Part shown: positions 1 to 4,451 of the stretch, one piece after another
Position numbering within the stretch: position 1 is the first letter of the stretch
How the letters are laid out: every line of letters starts with the position of its first letter
Source of the DNA: Candidatus Aminicenantota bacterium
Lineage (GTDB): Bacteria; Acidobacteriota; Aminicenantia; UBA2199
NCBI GenBank assembly: GCA_029939015.1
Contig: JAOZTV010000210.1
Span: 1-5,614, forward strand
Direction: 5' to 3'
DNA: 5,614 nucleotides
Position numbers and translations under genes: made by a program
The notes under the pieces: model-generated
The model's database searches: none
What the model was told of the DNA's origin: nothing
What the model saw: only the letters and a program-made list of their open reading frames with translations

Positions 1-83
1 AGGCAGAGAGTTAGATATAGACATATTGGATATCTTTTAAGATTTTACTATTTGCCTCTCTGCCTCATTGCCTATTTGCCTTA
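1..83 (-). repeat. AGGCA-octamer hairpin repeat, copy 1 (cut by window edge)
   Basis: Read on the minus strand from 83 down, this holds four octamers of form AGGCANNN: AGGCAAAT, AGGCAATG, AGGCAGAG and AGGCAAAT, followed by AG (bases 48-81). A spacer of about 33 bp with no evident coding follows, then the opposing arm CTAACTCTCTGCCT (14-1), which is cut by the window edge. The arms are complementary, so the element can fold into a long stem. It matches the copy at 1789-1890 unit for unit in the arms but not in the spacer, and lies in the opposite orientation. It begins 8 bp beyond the stop codon of the small gene at 92-340. It could be a REP- or MITE-like dispersed element or a structural 3' end. 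No transposase is present in the window. Confidence 0.75.
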
Positions 84-91
84 TTAATCAA

Positions 92-340
92 TTAATACAA
101 AATACTCTTTGATTTTCCAGCCTTAGACGAATATTCTTTTTTTATATCTTCCAAGTTCTGTCTTAGTTTTGCGATTTCTTCATTATGAAGTATTCTTTCT
201 TCTGAATATGTTTTTTCCAGTTTATCAATTTTAATTTTCAGTTCTTCTTCTAATTTTTTTTTACTTGATTTACAGGTGAATATGAGCGTAACTCCTAAAA
301 CTCCTACTATTATTGTTGATATTAAAAATTCAATTATCAT
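92..340 (-). CDS. small membrane-anchored coiled-coil protein of unknown function
   Basis: I do not recognise a family. The 82-residue product has one hydrophobic segment at residues 3-22, then Cys23, then a Lys/Glu-rich stretch (about 27-70) with spaced Leu and Ile that should form a coiled coil. The likely topology is an N-terminal anchor with a soluble helix. It lies directly behind larC in the same reading frame: the larC TGA, one AAA codon, then this ATG. A weak SD (GAGAT, 350-346) sits 5-7 bp upstream, inside the end of larC, which suggests translational coupling. Either it is an independent small protein made by reinitiation, or readthrough of TGA would join it to LarC. A hairpin repeat begins 8 bp after its stop. 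The frame and composition look genuine, but function is open. Confidence 0.6.
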   Translation of the reverse strand: MIIEFLISTIIVGVLGVTLIFTCKSSKKKLEEELKIKIDKLEKTYSEERILHNEEIAKLRQNLEDIKKEYSSKAGKSKSILY

Positions 341-343
341 TTT

Positions 344-1162
344 TCATCTCTTTTTATCGATATATATTTTAAATGGTGGTATATCGAATATTTTGCTTCC
401 TCTTGAGCTTCCCTTTATATAGTTTTTTTCATTAAATTCTTTTTTATCTATAGATAATTCAGGTTTTAATGCAGCAAGAATGGCAGAACCTGTTGGTGTA
501 CAGATTTCTTTATCAATTGGCCCCATCTGCCAATTTATTTTATGTTTTCCTAAGATATTTTTTGTTGCAGGAGCAGGAACTGTTAATGTTCCATGAGAGA
601 AGCTAATACTTCCTCCTCCAACTTTTAACGGTGCCAACATAGTTACTTCATTTTTCAATTCCAATAATTGTAAACCTATAACTGCACCGATAATATCAAT
701 AATTATATCTTGTGCTTCATGAAGATATGTTCCACTTCCATGATGGTGGTGATGGTCGGACTTTTCAAGATTATCATGAATATGGTCTGTTAAAAAACTG
801 TTTTCTGAATGAGCCTTTTGTTCAGCCTCAATTAGAATATTAAGTACAGTATAACCAAATTTTCTATAATTGGCTTCAATATTTAACTCTACAAAAATTT
901 CATCAAGCATTTTTTTAGCATTTTCAGCCTTTATATGCGGATGGAATGGCTCAAGCTCAATCTTCAATTGACTTGCTTTATCATCTGTTAAAACAGTATC
1001 AATTGAAATTTTGCCAAGTCTTTTACCTGCCATAAGCATTGCATCAATTACTTTATTCTTATCTGCTCCAAGAGATATTAATGATGCTGTAAAAATATCC
1101 CCCGATATACCACCACTTGGATCAATATAAATGTTTTTCAATTTTACATCCTTTCTCATCAT
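344..1162 (-). CDS. larC: LarC family (DUF111) nickel-pincer cofactor protein, LarC1 domain only
   Basis: LarC is the nickel insertase that completes the nickel-pincer nucleotide cofactor of lactate racemase and relatives. Motifs visible in order: GGISGD (residues 17-22), a His-rich stretch ending in five consecutive His (137-141), LHEAQDIIIDIIGA (147-160), SHGTLTVPAPAT (189-200) and CTPTGSAILAAL (221-232). The usual protein is about 400 residues. This one stops at 272, exactly where the LarC1 half ends, so the C-terminal LarC2 half, which binds CTP in characterised LarC, is missing. The ATG overlaps the queE stop as ATGA. A TTG at codon 8 (1141-1139) has a better SD (AAAGGA, 7 bp away) and places the start where the family normally begins, just before KNIYIDPSGGISGD. 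That would give 265 residues. The family is certain. The in vivo role without LarC2 is uncertain. Confidence 0.9.
   Translation of the reverse strand: MMRKDVKLKNIYIDPSGGISGDIFTASLISLGADKNKVIDAMLMAGKRLGKISIDTVLTDDKASQLKIELEPFHPHIKAENAKKMLDEIFVELNIEANYRKFGYTVLNILIEAEQKAHSENSFLTDHIHDNLEKSDHHHHHGSGTYLHEAQDIIIDIIGAVIGLQLLELKNEVTMLAPLKVGGGSISFSHGTLTVPAPATKNILGKHKINWQMGPIDKEICTPTGSAILAALKPELSIDKKEFNEKNYIKGSSRGSKIFDIPPFKIYIDKKR
1149..1154 (-). promoter_or_regulatory. candidate larC ribosome binding site favouring a TTG start
   Basis: The minus strand reads AAAGGA, 7 bp before the TTG at 1141-1139. This TTG is codon 8 of the longer frame and lies where LarC proteins usually start. The competing ATG at 1162-1160 has a GGGA 4 bp upstream and the ATGA overlap with queE. 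Both starts are possible. Confidence 0.4.
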
Positions 1163-1773
1163 TCTATCCCATATAATCTATGAAGTTGAAAACCTAAACG
1201 AATATTTTTAATTCCTGATTTAAGACATTCCTTATACAAAGAATAAACATCTTTATATCTTTGTGGATTATAAAAATCAGGTTGCAGGAACATTGGAAAA
1301 TCATCTCTTATTTTTCTGATTTCTTTAATTATATTCAAAGTTAAATTTTCATTCACTATCAGCTTCATTTCATTAATTTTATTTATTAAATTTTTGTTTA
1401 TTTTGTAGTCTAAAACATCTTTTGGAGAAATGGCATACCAGTCAATATCAAGTTCATAAAAATCCTTACCATTTGTTTCAATAGCAATAAAAAAATTGCT
1501 CTGTTTTAATTTTGCAACCAGGGATCTAATATCCTGTTCATAAGGTTCACCACCTGTAATTACAACTTGAAAATCTTTATATTTACTTTTAAATGTATTT
1601 ACAGTTTCAAGAATATCTTCTTCGTTTATAAAGTCACCCTTTTCCCAACTATCTTTAGTATCACAATAAGAACATTTAGCAGTACAACCCGAAAGTCGAA
1701 TAAATAAAGAAGGTATCCCTACCCTAACACCTTCACCCTGTGCAGAAAAAAATATTTCATTTATTTTAAGCAT
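1159..1773 (-). CDS. queE: 7-carboxy-7-deazaguanine synthase QueE (radical SAM)
   Basis: QueE converts 6-carboxy-5,6,7,8-tetrahydropterin to 7-carboxy-7-deazaguanine by radical SAM chemistry. This is the ring-contraction step of queuosine and other deazaguanine synthesis in the cytoplasm. The N-terminal FFSAQGEG motif (residues 8-15) is typical of the family. The cluster motif CX3CX2C is at Cys30, Cys34 and Cys37, and ITGGEP (72-77) is the SAM-binding glycine motif. The C-terminal LGFQLHRLYGI matches the family's closing segment. At 204 residues it is of normal length and intact. It overlaps larC by four bases and is probably cotranscribed with it. Upstream the minus strand reads A/T only with no evident SD, and the hairpin repeat at 1789-1890 begins 15 bp before the ATG, separating it from its partner queD. 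Confidence 0.95.
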   Translation of the reverse strand: MLKINEIFFSAQGEGVRVGIPSLFIRLSGCTAKCSYCDTKDSWEKGDFINEEDILETVNTFKSKYKDFQVVITGGEPYEQDIRSLVAKLKQSNFFIAIETNGKDFYELDIDWYAISPKDVLDYKINKNLINKINEMKLIVNENLTLNIIKEIRKIRDDFPMFLQPDFYNPQRYKDVYSLYKECLKSGIKNIRLGFQLHRLYGIE

Positions 1774-1788
1774 TTTATTTAAAAAAAT

Positions 1789-1890
1789 TAAGGCAGGGAG
1801 GCAAGTAGGCAGAGAGGCAAATAGAAATCATTATAAAAACTTTTAAAAAGCTTGTATGAACTAACTCTTTGCCTCATTGCCTATTGCCTA
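1789..1890 (+). repeat. AGGCA-octamer hairpin repeat, copy 2 (complete)
   Basis: The left arm is four octamers AGGCAGGG, AGGCAAGT, AGGCAGAG, AGGCAAAT plus AG (1791-1824). The spacer is 36 bp (1825-1860). The right arm starts CTAACTCTTTGCCT and continues to 1890. Reversed and complemented, the right arm reads as units AGGCAAT, AGGCAATG, AGGCAAAG then AGTTAG, so the arms pair over most of about 29 bases, with one bulge where the left arm has an extra GCAAAT-type insertion. It fills nearly the whole queD-queE gap, ending 2 bp from the queD stop. Copy 1 (1-83) is the inverted counterpart. The structure would also form in RNA and could slow or end transcription between queD and queE. No T-run follows the stem on the minus strand as a classical terminator would need, apart from the seven T at 1788-1781 region read in reverse complement. 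Confidence 0.85.
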
Positions 1891-1892
1891 TA

Positions 1893-2234
1893 TTATTCAC
1901 TATACCGAGCACCTGCATTTTCTGATTCCCATATCATAACACTTGATACGGGGTATTTATCTTTAATTTTATAATAAAAATATCTGGACAGATTTTCTGC
2001 TGAAGGGGAAAAGTCATATAGATCGTTTAAAACTTGATGGTCTGGAAGTATTTCTTTTAAATATGCTTTTATCAGAGTAAAATCTATCGCAATACCTGCT
2101 TTATCAAGATCATTAACATTAAATGTAACTTCAATTTGAAAAGTATGCCCGTGCATTCGTTCACATTTTCCCTCATAATTTTCCAGAAAATGGGCAGAAG
2201 CAAATTTTTCTTTAACTATTAAATCCCAAGACAT
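1893..2234 (-). CDS. queD: 6-carboxy-5,6,7,8-tetrahydropterin synthase QueD
   Basis: QueD turns 7,8-dihydroneopterin triphosphate into 6-carboxytetrahydropterin, the substrate of QueE. The zinc ligands are visible as His15 (FASAHFL) and His28/His30 (MHGH). Cys24 in GKCERMHGH is the expected catalytic cysteine of the QueD type. DHQVLND (residues 65-71) supplies the Asp-His pair, PSAENLSRYF (77-86) is the family helix motif, and WESENAGARY (102-111) carries the pterin-binding Glu. The length, 113 residues, is normal for the small QueD/PTPS fold. The gene follows efp by 9 bp, with its SD inside the efp stop region, so the two are translated from one message. Its pathway partner queE lies downstream, across the repeat. 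The CxxxHGH motif argues for QueD rather than eukaryotic-type PTPS. Confidence 0.93.
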   Translation of the reverse strand: MSWDLIVKEKFASAHFLENYEGKCERMHGHTFQIEVTFNVNDLDKAGIAIDFTLIKAYLKEILPDHQVLNDLYDFSPSAENLSRYFYYKIKDKYPVSSVMIWESENAGARYSE

Positions 2235-2240
2235 TATATA

Positions 2241-2245
2241 TCCTT
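2241..2245 (-). promoter_or_regulatory. queD ribosome binding site overlapping the efp stop codon
   Basis: The minus strand reads AAGGA, whose first bases are part of the efp TAA stop (2246-2244). Six bases separate it from the queD ATG at 2234. The layout ties queD translation to termination on efp and supports one operon. Confidence 0.7.
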
Positions 2246-2807
2246 ATTTTTTAACTCTTTCCTGATATGAACCGTCTCTTGTGTCTATTTTAATAATACT
2301 ACCAACCTCGATAAAGGCAGGTACCATTACTTCAAGGTCATTACTCAATTTAGCAGGTTTATAAGAAGCCTGAACTGTTGCACCTTTTATAGATTGTTCT
2401 GTCTCTATAACTTCAAATACCATACTCATTGGAGGTGTAATTCCCATAGGTTTACCTTCAAAGGTATCAAATACATATTCGACTTCTTCATTTAGATAAT
2501 ATACCATGTCGCCGAGAAAGTCTTTATTTAGACTAATTTCATCGTAAGTTTCATTGTCCATAAATATATACTGCTCTCCATCCTGATATGAAAAAGAAAT
2601 TTCTTTTGATTCAAGAGAAATCTTTTCAACTTTTTCAACTGATCTGAATCTATTGTCCCTTATCGTAAGATCATTAAGATCTCTTATCTTGGTCTGAACT
2701 ATTGCATTACCCTTACCAGGGGTTATATGTTTAACATATTCTACTCTGTAGAGTTTATCATTTAATTTTATAATATTGCCTTTTCTTACCTGTGTTGCAT
2801 TTATCAT
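2244..2807 (-). CDS. efp: translation elongation factor P
   Basis: EF-P binds the ribosome between the P and E sites and relieves stalling at consecutive prolines. The 187-residue length is standard. The order is an N-terminal KOW-like domain (about 1-62), an OB domain (about 66-127) and a C-terminal OB domain (about 130-187). The domain I loop reads TPGKGNA with Lys32 at the tip, the position modified by lysylation or another group in many bacteria. The C-terminal signature region IKIDTRDGSYQERVKK matches EF-P. The lysine tip and ordinary loop favour EF-P over the YeiP/EfpL paralogue, which has arginine there. The start has an AGGAG SD (2817-2813) five bases upstream. No modification enzyme (EpmA/B, EarP, YmfI) is in the window. 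It heads an efp-queD operon. Confidence 0.95.
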   Translation of the reverse strand: MINATQVRKGNIIKLNDKLYRVEYVKHITPGKGNAIVQTKIRDLNDLTIRDNRFRSVEKVEKISLESKEISFSYQDGEQYIFMDNETYDEISLNKDFLGDMVYYLNEEVEYVFDTFEGKPMGITPPMSMVFEVIETEQSIKGATVQASYKPAKLSNDLEVMVPAFIEVGSIIKIDTRDGSYQERVKK

Positions 2808-2840
2808 TTTTTCTCCTATATTTGATAATTACAAATTTTT

Positions 2841-2868
2841 AGTTTTAAGTTTTGAGTTTTAAGTTTCA
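2841..2868. repeat. heptamer tandem repeat in the cheX-efp spacer
   Basis: Four exact-length heptamers follow each other on the plus strand: AGTTTTA, AGTTTTG, AGTTTTA and AGTTTCA. They lie in the 112 bp spacer between cheX and efp, which otherwise holds plain A/T-rich sequence. I see no strong terminator or clear promoter in that spacer. Low-complexity heptamers of this kind may be slippage products or a dispersed intergenic repeat. Confidence 0.6.
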
Positions 2869-2919
2869 AGACTTATTGGTTCTAAAACTAATAAATAAAA
2901 ACTATCAATTAATAACTAA

Positions 2920-3390
2920 TTATTTTTTATCTTCTTTAATACCAATATTTATCTGAAAAGTTCCCATTGATGTTTTAAAAGGGATAACAAGAAACGGAAT
3001 CTTTTGAGGATGAGAAATCTCATGATTTGAGCCAACAATAATTGTTGGTGTAGAAATTGTAACATCCAAACCTGCATCAACAAGTTTATTTCTTGCATTA
3101 CCTACAACAATATTTGCAAATTCACCAATTGCATCCTTTACGTCTGCATTAAACTCTTTTAATTCTTCCATAAACATAGCAGAGGCAACAGCAAGAGCAA
3201 TCCCCTTTGGAAACGAAATTACAGCTGAGCCGGTAACTTCTCCACTTAAACCAATTACAGCTGAAATATCCGCATTTGTTTTAGCTTCTTTGACAACGGT
3301 AACATCCATTTTTTCTGCTTTTAGAGCAGCCATCTGTTCAAGATTATTCAAAGTCGATTCAATAAAAGGGTTAATATATTTAATATCCAT
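2920..3390 (-). CDS. cheX: chemotaxis phosphatase CheX
   Basis: CheX dephosphorylates CheY-P to reset the flagellar switch. It belongs to the CheC/CheX/FliY family. The catalytic helix is visible as Asp86, Glu90 and Asn93 in the pattern DxxxExxN, followed about 21 residues later by Pro115. The N-terminal segment INPFIESTLNNLEQMA and the closing VIPFKTSMGTFQINIGIK are characteristic of CheX. The protein has a single phosphatase motif, unlike CheC with two, and at 156 residues it matches CheX. No signal peptide or membrane helix is present. It has an AGGAGA SD (3402-3397) six bases before ATG and its own promoter just downstream of the tRNA gene. No other chemotaxis gene is in view, so it is an orphan here. 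Confidence 0.92.
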   Translation of the reverse strand: MDIKYINPFIESTLNNLEQMAALKAEKMDVTVVKEAKTNADISAVIGLSGEVTGSAVISFPKGIALAVASAMFMEELKEFNADVKDAIGEFANIVVGNARNKLVDAGLDVTISTPTIIVGSNHEISHPQKIPFLVIPFKTSMGTFQINIGIKEDKK

Positions 3391-3408
3391 TCAATTTCTC
3401 CTATATGT

Positions 3409-3438
3409 ATTATATATTAAACAAAAACAAAAAGTCAA
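3409..3438 (-). promoter_or_regulatory. sigma70-type promoter for cheX
   Basis: On the minus strand, TTGACT (3438-3433) is followed after 18 bp by TATAAT (3414-3409). Transcription would begin near 3402, giving a leader of about a dozen bases that is little more than the SD. It lies within 9 bp of the tRNA 3' end. It may also serve efp-queD, since no terminator is evident after cheX. Confidence 0.7.
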
Positions 3439-3446
3439 ATAAAATA

Positions 3447-3519
3447 TGGAGCTGATGGGGATCGAACCCACGACCTCTTGAATGCCATCCAAGCGCGCTC
3501 CCAGCTGCGCCACAGCCCC
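3447..3519 (-). tRNA. tRNA-Ala, anticodon GGC
   Basis: The full cloverleaf is visible. The acceptor GGGGCTG pairs with CAGCTCC, including the G3-U70 wobble pair that identifies alanine tRNAs. The D stem is GCGC/GCGC around an 8-base loop. The anticodon stem is CTTGG/TCAAG with loop ATGGCAT, anticodon GGC at 3486-3484. The T arm is GTGGG-TTCGATC-CCCAT, and the discriminator is A at 3447. The length is 73. CCA is not encoded, since TAT follows the discriminator, so a CCA-adding enzyme is needed. It starts 17 bp after the regulator gene. No convincing promoter lies directly upstream, so it may be cut from the upstream message or use a promoter inside the 3' end of that gene. Confidence 0.97.
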
Positions 3520-3536
3520 TTACTTTTTTTTTACTA

Positions 3537-3929
3537 CTATGTATCTAAAATTTTATTTCTATTATCTTTAAAAAAATCACATTCAAAACAAGTCCCACAT
3601 TTGTCCTTTGGGTCTAATCTTCTGATCATACAGGTTTTTAAATTTAGAAACCAGCAGAAAAAACCTTCTTTTGCAGTCCAGGCGATACATTTGTCTCTAA
3701 TATGTATTGGACATTTATTTTTATTCCAACATAATTCAGACTCATCAAGCATATTCATATTAAGTTTAAATAAGAGATAATAAGTAATCCTACTCATATT
3801 ATCCGGGATATTTCTTAAGCCTTGTTCATAGCTCTCGATAGTCTTTTTTGAAACTCCAAGAAGATCCGCCATACCCATCTGGGTCCTCTTTAATTTTTTT
3901 CTTATCTTTACAAATTCTTTCCTTTCCAT
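3537..3929 (-). CDS. XRE-type HTH regulator with C-terminal two-CW cysteine domain
   Basis: Residues 5-42 form an XRE/Cro-like helix-turn-helix (IRKKLKRTQMGMADLLGVSK with SYEQGLRNIP following). Residues 66-118 form a cysteine-rich domain with eight Cys at 67, 73, 81, 92, 100, 111, 114 and 117. It includes LCW, KCP, the second CW in FFCWFL, and a closing CGTCFECDFF. This is the pattern of two-CW domain HTH proteins, known from anaerobic Desulfobacterota and relatives. The cysteines probably bind a metal or iron-sulfur cluster, so a redox- or metal-sensing DNA-binding regulator is a fair inference. The ligand and targets are unknown. It follows the membrane protein gene by 8 bp and is probably cotranscribed. 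Its own SD is weak (AGGA, 12 bases from ATG), which suggests coupling. The protein looks complete at 130 residues. Confidence 0.85.
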   Translation of the reverse strand: MERKEFVKIRKKLKRTQMGMADLLGVSKKTIESYEQGLRNIPDNMSRITYYLLFKLNMNMLDESELCWNKNKCPIHIRDKCIAWTAKEGFFCWFLNLKTCMIRRLDPKDKCGTCFECDFFKDNRNKILDT

Positions 3930-3937
3930 ATTGTACT

Positions 3938-4294
3938 CTAATCCTGTTCAGCCAGTTTTCTTTTAAGTTTTTCTTTTGATAACCAGAGATCAACCTCTTT
4001 GTCCTCGATTGTTTTAATAGTTACATTTGTAAGGTTAATTATTATATATACAAAAACACCACCACCAAGAAAAATTGCACCTGTTAAAAATTCAATTGGA
4101 ATATCTAAATTCAGGATAAATTTAACAATAGCAAATATATATCCAAAAAGAAAGAAAATCATTAAAGCCATTGATACTGCCCATTTACCCTTTATCTCAT
4201 TTGGAACAATATCTTTAATCTTAATTGTTTTTAAAATTGACATTACTAAAAAAACTGAGCCTATCAATATTAAAATCATTGGTATATTATCCAT
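3938..4294 (-). CDS. three-helix inner-membrane protein of unknown function
   Basis: No enzyme motif is recognised. Counting from the upstream ATG at 4306, hydrophobic helices lie at residues 8-27, 43-66 and 71-93. A charged, probably cytoplasmic tail rich in Lys and Glu follows (96-122). The third helix, FLTGAIFLGGGVFVYIIINL, with the following NVTIKTIEDKEVDLWLS resembles the N-terminal membrane module of some deltaproteobacterial sensor kinases and cyclases, but here it stands alone with no output domain. The start chosen is codon 5 (ATG at 4294), because it has GGAG at the ideal 6 bp. The ATG at 4306 overlaps that SD and has only a weak site of its own. The regulator gene follows after 8 bp, so the pair may act together in sensing. 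That link is inferred from position. Confidence 0.75.
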   Translation of the reverse strand: MDNIPMILILIGSVFLVMSILKTIKIKDIVPNEIKGKWAVSMALMIFFLFGYIFAIVKFILNLDIPIEFLTGAIFLGGGVFVYIIINLTNVTIKTIEDKEVDLWLSKEKLKRKLAEQD

Positions 4295-4300
4295 TACTAA

Positions 4301-4304
4301 CTCC
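4301..4304 (-). promoter_or_regulatory. GGAG ribosome site choosing the start at 4294
   Basis: GGAG lies six bases before ATG 4294-4292. It is formed by the last base of the alternative ATG (4306-4304) and its next codon, so the upstream ATG is probably not used. Confidence 0.6.
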
Positions 4305-4327
4305 ATCTTATCATAATTTAATAGTTT

Positions 4328-4356
4328 ATTTTATAACATTATTAATTAATATTCAA
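4328..4356 (-). promoter_or_regulatory. candidate promoter for the membrane protein/regulator pair
   Basis: On the minus strand, TTGAAT (4356-4351) and TAAAAT (4333-4328) are 17 bp apart. The start would be near 4321, giving a leader of about 27 bases with GGAG in it. The surrounding sequence is very A/T-rich, so chance matches are likely. Confidence 0.4.
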
Positions 4357-4366
4357 TAGTACCTAA

Positions 4367-4382
4367 AATTTTCATCAAAATT
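4367..4382. promoter_or_regulatory. small dyad between the divergent promoters
   Basis: AATTTT and AAAATT flank the 4-base centre CATC, a perfect 6 bp dyad. It lies between the two divergent promoters and could be an operator, but such dyads arise easily in A/T-rich DNA. Confidence 0.2.
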
Positions 4383-4413
4383 GTAGCGAAATGTCCAAGA
4401 TATTCGTTATAAG

Positions 4414-4442
4414 TTGACAATTCAGTAAATATTGGCTATATT
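4414..4442 (+). promoter_or_regulatory. consensus sigma70 promoter of metH
   Basis: A perfect -35 box TTGACA (4414-4419) is followed after exactly 17 bp by TATATT (4437-4442). Transcription should begin about 7 bases later, near 4449-4450, two or three bases before the metH ATG. There is no room for an SD or a riboswitch. Confidence 0.75.
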
Positions 4443-4451
4443 TTATTTCAA

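Noticed and set aside
83..95. Palindrome ATTAAT-CA-ATTAAT at the small gene's stop
   Set aside because: It is short and pure A/T, expected by chance at this composition. It has no stem strength as a terminator.
344..360. Programmed frameshift at the end of larC, as in Lactiplantibacillus plantarum
   Set aside because: The end reads GAT AAA AAG AGA TGA. The A run is suggestive, but the heptamer lacks the first A, and no LarC2-like sequence follows in any frame.
1789..1890. CRISPR-like array
   Set aside because: The units are 8 bases, contiguous and arranged as inverted arms, without spacers of unique sequence between repeats and without cas genes.
2808..2919. preQ1 riboswitch ahead of the efp-queD operon
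   Set aside because: No C-rich loop or H-type pseudoknot pattern is visible. The spacer is A/T-rich with only the heptamer repeat.
3520..3600. Promoter for tRNA-Ala in the 3' end of the regulator gene
   Set aside because: TTGTTT or TTGAAT can be paired with GATAAT, but only at spacings of 19 or 14 bp. This is too weak to list in A/T-rich DNA.
3478..3780. A 100-codon open frame on the plus strand
   Set aside because: It begins inside the tRNA gene and runs antisense to the two-CW regulator. It has no SD or family resemblance and is a shadow of the real gene.
3999..4316. A 105-codon plus-strand frame with hydrophobic stretches
   Set aside because: It is antisense to the three-helix membrane protein, whose A/T-rich hydrophobic codons create it. 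No start signals are present.
4307..4451. SAM or cobalamin riboswitch upstream of metH
   Set aside because: The promoter lies so close to the ATG that no leader is transcribed, and no cobalamin-box-like or SAM-type stems are seen.
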